NCBI GenBank assembly: GCA_013397795.1
Contig: VZTJ01001724.1
Span: 62,001-126,000, forward strand
Length of the DNA: 64,000 nt
Reading direction: 5' to 3'
Origin: Orthonyx spaldingii
Lineage: Eukaryota > Chordata > Aves > Passeriformes > Orthonychidae
A program made the translations under genes and the position numbers. Below the pieces are notes generated by a model. It was not told where the DNA came from. It ran no database searches and was given only the letters and a program-made list of their open reading frames with translations. Shown here in pieces: positions 53,875 to 64,000 of the stretch. The first letter of the stretch is position 1. Each line of letters begins with the position of its first letter.

Positions 53875-54085
53875 TCCCTATAGTACTCATATGGACACCA
53901 TTACCACAGTGTCTGGGTCCCACAGGATTTGCCTCAGAGAAATACCATCTCATTCTACAGACAGGGAATTGATGCATGAGCAGAGTGAAATCCTCATGGT
54001 TATCTAAAAGAAGTTCTGGAAGAGTTAATTCCACACTGCCTAAATCCAGGCTGCCCTCATAGATTCTAGAACATCCTTCCTCTGC
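53875..54085 (+). mobile_element. MIR-like (CORE-SINE) relic
   Basis: TACCACAGTGTCTGGGTCCC, then CTCATTCTACAGACAGGGAA, TTGATGCATGAGCAGAGTGA, and at the end ATTCCACACTGCCTAAATCC and ACATCCTTCCTCT follow the order of the sauropsid MIR-like consensus (taccacagtatctgagc, cccattttacagatgggga, ccatccttcctct). It is diverged and 5'-incomplete. Confidence 0.65.
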
Positions 54086-54586
54086 TTAGCTATGCTCTCA
54101 GACGAAAGTGCCATTATACCTAAAACTGATATTAAACAAATAACTGCTAGTATTCTAGCATTACAGGACTAGGGTGTCTCACAAGTTGAATTAGCATAAA
54201 TTGTGATTGAGTCTGCTTTGCTATTGCTACTTGCAACTTCTCAAGTTTCACTTGAATATATAGATTGAGAACTCAAGACGGCTCTAAGAAGAATCAGTGA
54301 CTTACAGGTGCCAGTACAGAATTCCCACCACAAATAGCAGAAACTATGTACTGTTGTATAAAAGGAAAATCTGATCTTCACTAATAGTTAAAAAGCACTC
54401 TCCAGCTGTTGACTCATCATGGCACCAGAAGTGCATGCTTATTCTCAGGAAAGAATTCAGAAATTCTGCTGAGTCTGTAAAATCTTTTATTTCAGCTGTG
54501 AAGTAATTTACATTGTTTCCCTTTTGGTTAATTGAAGATAGACCAAATACTTGAAGGTAGACCAAATAAGCAGGGAAGCTTTCTTT

Positions 54587-54842
54587 TCCTTCCTTCCTTC
54601 CTTCCTTCCTTCCTTCCTTCCTTCCTTCCTTCCTTCCTTCCTTCCTGCCTTCCTGCCTTCCTGCCTTCCTGCCTTCCTGCCTTCCTGCCTTCCTTCCTGC
54701 CTTCCTGCCTGCCTTCCTGCCTGCCTGCCTTCCTGCCTGCCTTCCTGCCTGCCTTCCTGCCTGCCTTCCTGTCTGCCTGCCTTCCTGCCTGTCTTCCTGC
54801 CTGCTTGCCTCCCTCCCTCATTTCCTCTCTTCCTCCCTTCCT
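54587..54842 (+). repeat. TTCC/TGCC hierarchical microsatellite (GGAA/GGCA on the MEF2C strand)
   Basis: About 255 bases. The left part is pure TTCC (about 54587-54646). The rest mixes TTCC and TGCC units in 8-base (TGCCTTCC) and 12-base (TGCCTGCCTTCC) higher-order arrays, decaying to TCCCTCC at the right. The long chance frames here (FLPSFLPS / GRKEGRKE) on both strands are artefacts of the repeat, not proteins. Confidence 0.97.
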
Positions 54843-57800
54843 AGAAAATAGTGTTGCAGTAACAAGGACAGACAAACACTTCCGAATTTTGCTTTGGTGT
54901 TTTACACACTAATTTGTCTTATACATCAGGAATAAAATGGGACTGCCAGCTGAGTAAACACTCATACAGCACATAACGGTCTGAGTACCTCAAGTAATCT
55001 GGAACACCTGGAAGTCTCATGAGGTCAGGATGATGTATCTCAGCCTTTGCGTATTCCATATACAGTGATTATTTAGTATTCTGACAGTACTTCAGAATCA
55101 CTTTAGAAAAAATGGAATTATTTGGACTTTATAAAACTCATACAGATCATTATATAATACAATTAACATCTAGCAGACAGAAGCTGAGGTATACTCTCCT
55201 AATCTGAGAACAGCTCTAGAACAGCATAAAATGTACCTTCACATTCCATCTCATTTCAGGATGTGTGAATGGCAAGCACACATGTACAGACTTTAACCCC
55301 CAAGAGGGACTTAGAAAACTGCTTAAGTCTGATAAAATGCTCTTGATCAAAGAAGTGGTAGTTCTTTATACATTCTTCCCAGGGTGGTCCGGAAGAGAAG
55401 ATAAGAAGATCTTCTTTTTAAATGTTCTATTCAAATGGTACCTTTGGTTTCTAATGAGTCTGGAAAAAGAGTCAGAGTGGAACTGAGAAAAAGAGGTGGA
55501 TGTTAATTAACAGCGTGAATTCTGTATATAAAGCAGTTTTTAATAGGTCATCAAGTCAGTGAAGTTATGCTAGGATACATGAGCAAATGACATAGTGTCA
55601 TATATTTACTTGCATCTTAAATACTTTTAAATAAATATATTATTATATGTGGATGTAAGCTCTCTTTGTATTTCTGAAATCACATCTTTCAAATTATAGT
55701 AAAAGAAAAGGAAAAAGTAGCATGTTTTTATAACTTATGAGCTGCTTCAAGCTCTTGGATAAATACTAGTCAAGACAGAATATCAGCGCAGCTTTTTAAC
55801 CAGAGTTCTTATTCTTCTTCATTAATTCAAGCATAAAAATGTGGTCAGGAAATCAGCTTTGGACTCACACCCACATATTCAACAGGCACATTAACTATAC
55901 AAGAAACTGGCTGAAGAGGCATGCATGCTAGGCCACAGGGTCTTTCCTAAAGGACCATTCAAACTCTGCTGAAGGTGAGACAGAACATGCAAAAAATTGT
56001 TATTTCTGAACTATTTTTTCTCATATAGATTTATTAAACACTCTTAGGTAGACTGAGAGATTTATCACACCCTGAAGCTGTACTTCCTGTCTCAGCCAAC
56101 CCGTAATCAATTCATTACTCACTTATAGTATGCTCACTGTCCTCACATTCAAACACCTTTTCATGTTTCTAACTCTTATCTTAGATTTCAGAGCTCCATT
56201 AGGCATGGTATATCTCTGTTCAAAAACAAACTCAAATCAAAGAGTGAAGTCACTAAAAATGATGAAAGACTGTCGCAGCGGTATTTACAATCTGGTTTTA
56301 CATATTGATGAATACACTTGCAAATATAAAGATAAAATCAAAAGAACTTTTTCTTATGCATTGTATTTTATAAAGAAAAATCAAATTTTTCAGACAATGC
56401 AATAGCAAAGATGGCACAGAATTGGTTGTTTAGTTTAAAGCTATATTACAGTCTAGAAACACAGAAAGGTTTGTATTTTTTAGTAAGAGAGATAAAAGAG
56501 AACAAGATACTAACGCAATAGTTAAGGAACATGAACATTCCAGCGAAACATGACTCAATCACAGTCCTTCATTCGACTACTTCATTGCCTATACAAAAAT
56601 GTAATGGCCTCATATTTGGAAACTGAGAGTAGCTTTCTCCCAGGATATTCTATAATGAACGGAAGACAGAATTTACCATTAACTGCTCTATATTAAGGGT
56701 AGGAAGTCTTTCCAACCAGGTTTCTCAATTCTTGAATTTCTGCTATAAAAATTAAACCAGTGTTTATAAAGAATTTATAGATTTAATCTGGAGATGTGGA
56801 TTTCAGTAGACAACAGGACAGAGCAAAGTAAAACATAAATTCCCCTTTTAGGTGCTGCCCTAAGTCCTTCCTAATTTTTTGAATACATCCCAGCAAAAAT
56901 TTAAGGTTTTAGTGAAGTTGTTAATTTCACTCAATTGAGGCATTGTATAACAGACTTGCACTAAAAAAGAAGTTTGCAGTTCCAGTTAAAATTTACATTT
57001 AAGGGTTCTGAGTCCCTTTTCTTTTACTGTATGTATTAGACTGTTGTTCAGCTACTGCGCTTCACTAGCAATTTTTTTACCTTGCATCTGTTGCCTCAAA
57101 TAAGGCTCATGTATCTCTTGGGAGATGATGATTACTGAATTGTACATTAAGGAAAAAGGTATATTTTTTAAATCCTCCCATTATTTTTAGTGTTTGGACT
57201 TCATATTGAAGGATTCTCCTCCCTGGTCTTCTTGGAAATTGTAACGGATGGGTTGCATGTGGTACTGGCAATTATTACATTCAAGAAACTTGTTCAAAAT
57301 TTGGAGCACACTTTGGAACTGAATGTGTTGTATGTTCACTTTTTCAGTAGAAGACATCTATTCTAGTTTAGATCATGATATATTCAAAATGGTGTTTGTG
57401 AACAGACATAATAGTGAGCATTTATTTAACTATTCTGCATATAAGTATAGGATTTAGACCAACACAGGAAAATAGAATGCTGATGGCTTTTACTTTCACA
57501 AGTTATCATCAGCAGAATCTCACAAGACTATGTCTTTAGATTCCTTGTGATTTTAGAGGCCTTTTTTATATACCTACATTGTATTTTGAATTTATATATA
57601 TCAAACATGGGAGCTGTATTTTTAGGGTGGTGTTTAATTCACAGAGTTATCTTCTGATCCATTAGTGGAACAGCTTCCTCCTTCTGATCACATCTGGAAA
57701 ACAGTAAAGCAAAAGGAGCGAACAAATAATTTCTTCCTGACTTTTCTCAAAATTACATTTTATCAGAAATCTGTGGAAGTGTTACTCAGTGGCCTGTTGG

Positions 57801-60800
57801 ATTAGTCAAAGAAGTGTCTCATGACAGCTTTGCTTGTAATCGCATACATAAAAATGTGGTAGAACTGAGTGCTACTGTTTTACAGTACTGAGTTTTAGAG
57901 ACTTGTAACAGAAAGCAGCTCAAGAAAAATCACCATTTGTCCAGATACATGACAAGTACTGCTCCTAAAAACAGACCAGAAATGTCTTTCTTTTTTTTTG
58001 TCATGCCTCTTTGCTGCATGAGATATTGCTTCATACTGTTATTTATTGACATAACAAAAGTTAAATAAAAAACACACCCTGCCTCCATTGAGAAATTCTT
58101 GCACTCTCAGTTATGTATATTACTACATGATTAGAAACATGGGGAAAAAATTCTAATAGCATTAAAAATGTGATGCAAAAATAGTAACTTTCTATTGCTT
58201 GCTTTGTATCTGTCATAAGGATTTGCATTATGCCTATCACCACTCTATCACCCCTTATGCAATTCTAAAAAATATGAAATTCCAGAAAGATATGACCCAG
58301 TAAGGATGCTTTCTAAATGACTATTTTACATGTCACAACTGTGTGTAATATTAAGCCTGTGACAATATCTACTGGAAGCATAACTGAACTAAATGCAAGG
58401 TTCTGGATGAAGATTTAAGTATTGGAACATGTATTCAAAATAGATTCTCATTTTGCTTTGTCAATAACATTTTTTTGGAAAACCCACAAAAATATTAGTC
58501 CCAATTGTATGTCAATATTGTAGAAAATGTAGAACATTCTTCTGTTTCTATCCTATGCATAATCTTTTTTACTGCAGCATCAACAACAAAATAGAAACAC
58601 CAGATCTTATTTTTTTTCCCTGTGAAGATATGCAGATTTCTACCTACCAAGGATATAGGTATAATTATGGGAAGTTCTGCTTCAATTAAGTAGCTTGGCA
58701 ATCATTTTATCATGTTTTAAGAGTAAACTGGAAAACTACTTTCCACTTAATCCACATTTTAAAAATAAATTTATATTATTTCCAATTGCCAACTACACAT
58801 CATATAACTAAGAGTACTAGTAATCCAAATACCCTGGGCTATATTTTTTTTAAATGTGTGTACCCAAGAACATGAATGAAATTTATTTTAGTTTTAAATG
58901 ACCTTACCATTCATAGGCTCTTACCAGCAGTTCCTAGGCTCTTACCAACATTTATGGTCATATTTATAATTTCTAAAATTTGTCTATGTGCATTTTGGAT
59001 AAAGTTGTACCTTTTGTATGCCACTGCACGGATGCATTTTTTGGCTCAGTATTCTGAAATAAAAAATGTGTCATGAAGAAGTTTAGTAAGTACGCAAATT
59101 CACACTTATTTAATAGATTGCGCTGGGGTCATAACATGGATTTTTTCTCAATCTTCTGCTATATCAATTCCTTGTCTCCATCTTATAAATAAGATGAAGG
59201 AAAAACTGATGCTTTCTCCAAGATTCTCTCGGCAAAACAGATTCTCATCAAATACTGTTCCAAAGATCATTCCTTATGGCTATACAACATATTTCAATCA
59301 ACAACCATTAAGACCACTGCTCTAAGTCTGCAACAAAAAGATTATTCACAGCAAGATGAATTATATACACTTAACAAGAATTTTTAATGACAAAATTCTG
59401 CAAGATGAAGGTTAAGTTTGACTACCATGTACTGTCCACTCTCCTCTGCTTGTATCCCGTCTTACCAAATAGACCATATCCACATTCTTCTTAGCCTTCC
59501 TAAAAGCCTTCCTCCTCTTTTGCTGTTCTCCGACTCATCATACTCAGTATAGGCACAAACACATTCAGGACACAGATGGACAGACATAAAGCAGCCCTGA
59601 GGCTAAGTCTAGAGAACATACTGTCTCCTGCTGGTTTCACAGAATATCCCCAGACTCTATTAACATTTTTTATAGCAGTTGCCTAGGCATTCTTGTGGGA
59701 TATGGCAATCAGAGGGGAGTTCTTGGCAGTAAAATTCTGAGGCTAAAATGCCAGGCTGAAGGGGACACCTAGGCCAGCATTATAGGATGGTCACAGAACC
59801 TCAGCATCCTGTTGTTTCTCTACAATGCCCTATCCTTCCTAGCCCCCATCCTTAGGGACAGCTTTTCCACCCAACTCCAATGAAATGATTTAAAACAGTA
59901 TTCATTGAGAAGTCCATATAAAATTTTTAAATGAAAAGTGCTGCAGTCAAACTTCTTACAGGGTGAATATGTTTTGAAACATTGTAATTTCTCTAATGAT
60001 CAAAAAATATCTAAATTTTCTGGTTAAAAGAATGCACAATTATTTCAAATATAATGTCATATAAAAATATATTTTTCACTAGGGGGAAGAATTTATTCAA
60101 AATCACATAAATAGCACATGCTACTGTGTTACTTGTTTTTTTATATTACTAAAATTAATGTTCCATGTGGACAATGTCCTGCACTTTGTGGACTTGTGCA
60201 TATGTGTTTTATAACCAATTTCACAATCTTCCCTCCTTGCCCTTTGTACATACTTTGCTAACAGCTATTGATTGACAACTTAAAAGTAAATAGCGAAATT
60301 TAACTGAGCATGGTTTCCACAAGTGGCATGCATCCTACAGATATAAAAGCAAACATAAATAATATTGTTTCTAATTCAGGTCACTTATATCTCATGATTA
60401 AAACATGAGGAATAAAAGATGGTAATATTTAAGGTGAATTCCTGCACTGCTATTTAGTTAATAGTTTTTATTATAAATGTCACTTAATCAATTATACAGT
60501 TGAAGAAATAAGAGTAAGATAAGACTTGTTAGATCTGAACCTAAGTTTCATATCAGCTTTATAACCTGGGAAAAGGAGGCAGGAGCTTTATGCCATCTGT
60601 TCAATTCTGTCCTTAATCTGTGGGCTGCCTTATGGTTAACTTAAACGAAGGCAGCAGATACTGACTGACTTTCCAGGACCAGCTGTACTGGCCAAGATCT
60701 CTGGAGCTCTCTTCACTCAAACTCTTGCAGGCTTCCAATATCGGGGAAGGTGCCAGAAGGCAGAAATAAGTACATCTACCCTGCTGGAGCAGGTGACTGC

Positions 60801-63090
60801 TAAAACACCTGTTCAGGGGATTACAAATGGGGCATAATCTATCAGACCTCACTGGTGTGATTACTGAATCCATATTGTGCCAGAGTGTATTCCACACAGT
60901 ATTAAAATAATTCTCAGATAATTTGCCCAGAACTTGTTCAAATTCAGATAAACATGTGCAGGCTCTCCTAGGACATATTTCTGTAATCTAAACATATTTA
61001 GTTAAAAAAAGAAAACAAGAGAAAGAAAAAGAAAAGAAAAAATGCTGGGTAGAGTTCTGTTTGGCAGTATTTCAGAGTATCAGTCCTAAACTTGAAATGA
61101 CTCAAAGATTCTTCTTCGCTATCCTTCCCTCTCTTTTTCGTCCACATTTGCTTTCTCTTCACAATGGAAGTTGCAGTGCAACTATATCAGAAAATTCTAT
61201 CAATAGCATCTTAGCTTTCCTGGCAGAATAACAGGTGTCATTTACATACTTTGAAATGCTTTCAAGATGCAAGGAAGTTTAAAGGCTAGGCTGCTATGTG
61301 ATGTTTCTTCGGTTAACTAAATGACTGATCTCAAAAGGATCTCTTTGCACTTTAAAAGTACTGGGAGAAAAATGTTATATTAACAGGGCTGATGGCAAAA
61401 CACAATCCTAACATATGCATTTTTAAAACATTCTAAAATCAAATACTAATTCCCATGACTGAGATCTGCATATATAGATTTAGCTCTCTGCATTCAGTCA
61501 GAATTTTTCTGTAAGCAGGCCCCTAAGTTTACCATACGTGCATTAAGAAGAAGACACACATTTTTATTACCCATATTAACTCTTAACTTCTGATTTTTTT
61601 TAATTTCAAACCGACTTTATTTCTCTTTAATACTTCCTGATTAGAACAAGTACCAAGGAATTTCACTGCTTTTCTTGAAAGTCTTAGAATAACAGTCTTT
61701 ATTTCCAATTCAATCTCATTAACTTGATCTCACACTTTACATAAAACTGTAGCATTAAATTGTGCAAGAGTATGCTCAGACTTGGCTGCTTCTTTATCAT
61801 TAGAAGAGCATATATGACAGATCCAATACACAGCTGAGGCCCATAGGTTTTGTTTTGTCACACTGATGCTAGATAACTTTTTGAAAATTAAACTCTTCCA
61901 ATAAATAAAAGGTAAAAAATTCTACTGTTGTATGATAGAGCTGAACGTGTTTTATTGAGGAATTCAGGAGTTATAGGGCCACTTGTAAGAAAAATGACAC
62001 TGTCTTTACCATTTCAAGCTCCATCTCAGTATTTTACGCACATGAATTCTTTTTCAGAACTACTGACCATCCATACATAGAATTAAAAGAGTGAGGTGCA
62101 CACTTTGCGAATTTGAAAACTGTCTTAATACAGTTTTCTTGCCTATACAGTAGTAAAATAATCAGGAACAGCTATAAAATATGATAACAATTCTTTGAGG
62201 ACTGTAGTGAGCGAGCATGTGTCAGACTAGTGTTTTTCCTCTTGTTTGGCTGTGAAGTCCTTTATGATATTTCAACCATTTCTATAACTGCATTTATTGT
62301 CTATTTTGAAGGGCTTACTTTTCAAGGCATTGCACTAGCAAATTTTTTAAATTCCTATTTGAGCCTAATAGTAGATTTTTGAGAAATTTGTTTAATGCAC
62401 ATAGGAAACAAAAGGAGAAAAAGAAAATGTACTTTATATAACTTAAACTTTTCAAAATACAGCTAGGAAAAGCTATAATGAAAGAAAATAAAAATGTGCC
62501 TTCAGTATCCATTAAAATGAGACATCTGAATTTATGTGAGTTTCCTGTCTGATTACAATACCACATACGAAATTAAATACATAAATATTAATTTTATGTA
62601 ACACATAAAATGAAGAAAATGAAAGAACAATGTTTACATTTATGGTTGACTCATTAGTGTTTTATTATGTGAAACACTAGGAGGCATCAGTTGGGTAAAA
62701 AAAGGAGTTCTTTTGAAAAATGGTACGAAATTAGCATAGAAGTTAGCAGCTTTCTACTTTCATACTTCTAAACGTTAAAGGCTGTATGTTATAACTAAAT
62801 TATGCAAATAGGAAAAGTTCTCTATTCTCACTGATAAATGAAATATTTAATAATATAGGGACAGCACTTAATTTATTGGCTATTTTCAAACCAGACTACA
62901 CATATGAAACACAAATAATAGTTTTACATTAGCATTACATTTTAAAAAATAACAGAATCAAGATGGTTTAATTGTTCTTCAATATTATAATTTTTGATAA
63001 ATCTGTAAAGCCCTGACACATTTTAGGCACTCTCCTCTGCTTGTAAGCTCTTAATATATTGAGTGAAGTGCAGTGAATTTGAAATAGTCC

Positions 63091-63144
63091 TAGGCACTTT
63101 TTAGAACTTAGACACTTTTTAAGGTCTAGGCACTTTTAAGAACT
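63091..63144 (+). repeat. Three degenerate 18-base tandem units
   Basis: TAGGCACTTTTTAGAACT, TAGACACTTTTTAAGGTC and TAGGCACTTTTAAGAACT follow one another directly. A partial related piece TTTTAGGCACT lies at 63021-63031. Confidence 0.85.
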
Positions 63145-63419
63145 TTTACTTGTGATTGCAGGATATTATCTAGACAAATATCTTTTTAAACAAATCCCAG
63201 AACAATAATCTACTGCATTTTAATTGTATTTCCCCAAAGTGATGTATTAAACAGTTTTTATGAAATTTGTGTAGCAATGCTACAAGTGGCCGTACTTTTC
63301 ACTATAAAGTCCTACAAACCCAGTAATGTCAAAATTGAGTTTTCCTTGCTTCGAATTGCATTTAACAATGACTAAGCAACAGAGTTATAGTTGTCTCATA
63401 CAATAATCACTTAAAATTG

Positions 63420-63720
63420 AAGTGTGCCTTGCTATGCTGCAGCAATCAGCTTTTATCTCTGCCCAATTAAAATGACATGTGAACTGCCTAATCCTTCTTT
63501 TGTAAGGCACATAAGACTTTGTTGTCACTGTTGGTTTTGTGAATCGCCCCATAAGCTGGTCTGATTTCCTAAAGATGACAGATCTTAGTGAATAGACAAG
63601 CTCTGCTGCACTGCAGTCAATGAGACAGTGACATTAAAGTGGAGGGCTGAAGACACTAGCTTTTAGTCACCTGTCCACAAGTAACACTGATCATCAGTTC
63701 TAAGAAAATGACCTTAAAGC
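63420..63720. promoter_or_regulatory. Candidate conserved non-coding element
   Basis: This non-repetitive block holds TTTTATCTCTGCCCAATTAA, ACTTTGTTGTCACTG and GACATTAAAGTG. A composition like that of known vertebrate enhancers suggests, but does not show, constraint. Confidence 0.25.
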
Positions 63721-63746
63721 TGGTCAGAGGATTCAAATAATTACTT

Positions 63747-63756
63747 CTAAAAATAG
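63747..63756. promoter_or_regulatory. Perfect MEF2 site match CTAAAAATAG
   Basis: This is the exact reverse complement of CTATTTTTAG, 27 bases beyond the candidate element ending at 63720. It could be chance. Confidence 0.3.
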
Positions 63757-64000
63757 TTTAAAAATTCAATTTTTCAATTTTTCACTTACACCACTAGTGT
63801 TTGCTGACCAAAGTTATTCTGAACCCATTTTGCTTCTGAGCCAGGATGCAAAATTGTATTTTCATCCTTTTCAGATACCAACATTTTAAGTCTGCAGCTT
63901 GAAGTTTTCTAGCTTTTGGAATTACATATATATATATTTTTTTTATGTTTTGCACCTAAGACATTACAGAGCCTAAATGGGGATATAGTAAAATCTCTCT

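Larger units (their letters stand above)
23364..64000. other. DNA upstream of the first MEF2C coding exon (probable 5' intron)
   Basis: In other vertebrates MEF2C has non-coding leader exons tens of kilobases upstream, so this 40 kb is probably intron, with the promoter beyond 64000. No CpG-rich block is seen. It contains the repeats and candidate elements listed separately. AT-rich unique sequence in which I recognise nothing fills 23420-25190, 27000-34900 apart from an unrecognised frame at 29354-29584, 38110-41160, 41200-43830, 44400-45250, 45340-46850, 47770-49300, 49420-51420, 52000-52890, 53030-53860, 54850-59430 and 59900-63020. A less AT-rich stretch of unknown nature lies at 60560-60900. 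Confidence 0.6.

Noticed and set aside
53792..54034. 80-codon minus-strand frame
   Set aside because: It is antisense to a MIR-like relic, with no homology recognised.
54528..54912. Long overlapping frames on both strands (FLPSFLPS and GRKEGRKA proteins)
   Set aside because: They are translations of the TTCC/TGCC microsatellite, which is open in every frame.
59437..63045. 18-base match CACTCTCCTCTGCTTGTA at 59437-59454 and 63028-63045
   Set aside because: It is a short pyrimidine-rich match with unrelated flanks; one such coincidence is plausible in 64 kb.

Overview
The window looks like part of a bird nuclear genome. It holds the 5' coding end of one gene, MEF2C (a MADS-box transcription factor), read from the minus strand, and the rest is non-coding. 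The DNA is AT-rich. It carries LINE/CR1 copies with the ATTCTATGA-type 3' end common in sauropsids, a few old MIR-like SINE relics, very few other transposons, and assembly Ns. Low repeat density together with CR1 favours a bird over a turtle or crocodilian, but this is an inference. No bacterial, phage, CRISPR or mobile defence system is present.

Layout, in the direction of MEF2C transcription (high to low coordinates). Positions 64000 to about 23364 are upstream DNA, most likely the intron 5' of the first coding exon. No CpG-island-like promoter was seen, so the main promoter and leader exons probably lie beyond the right end. The first coding exon (23166-23219, residues 1-18, with about 144 bases of 5'UTR up to about 23363) is followed by an intron of 12,255 bases. 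The second coding exon (10707-10910, residues 19-86) follows, and 10706 to 1 is the start of the next intron. The two exons together encode the complete MADS box and MEF2 domain. The alternative next exon (alpha1 or alpha2) was not found by eye and should lie off the left end.

The non-coding part contains two CR1 fragments, one reverse-transcriptase relic of an L2/CR1-type LINE, three MIR-like relics, several microsatellites (a GA tract, CA/TA tracts and a roughly 255-base GGAA/GGCA tract), an exact 59-base tandem duplication, a 12-base perfect hairpin, an exact 33-base sequence present twice 3.7 kb apart, and a 29-base N gap. Several pockets look like conserved regulatory DNA by composition. 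The most concrete regulatory signal is a pair of perfect CTATTTTTAG MEF2 sites 22 bases apart in the intron after exon 2, which suggests possible autoregulation.

The open reading frames elsewhere look like chance frames in AT-rich DNA. I did not find a previously undescribed system. The best leads are regulatory and structural.
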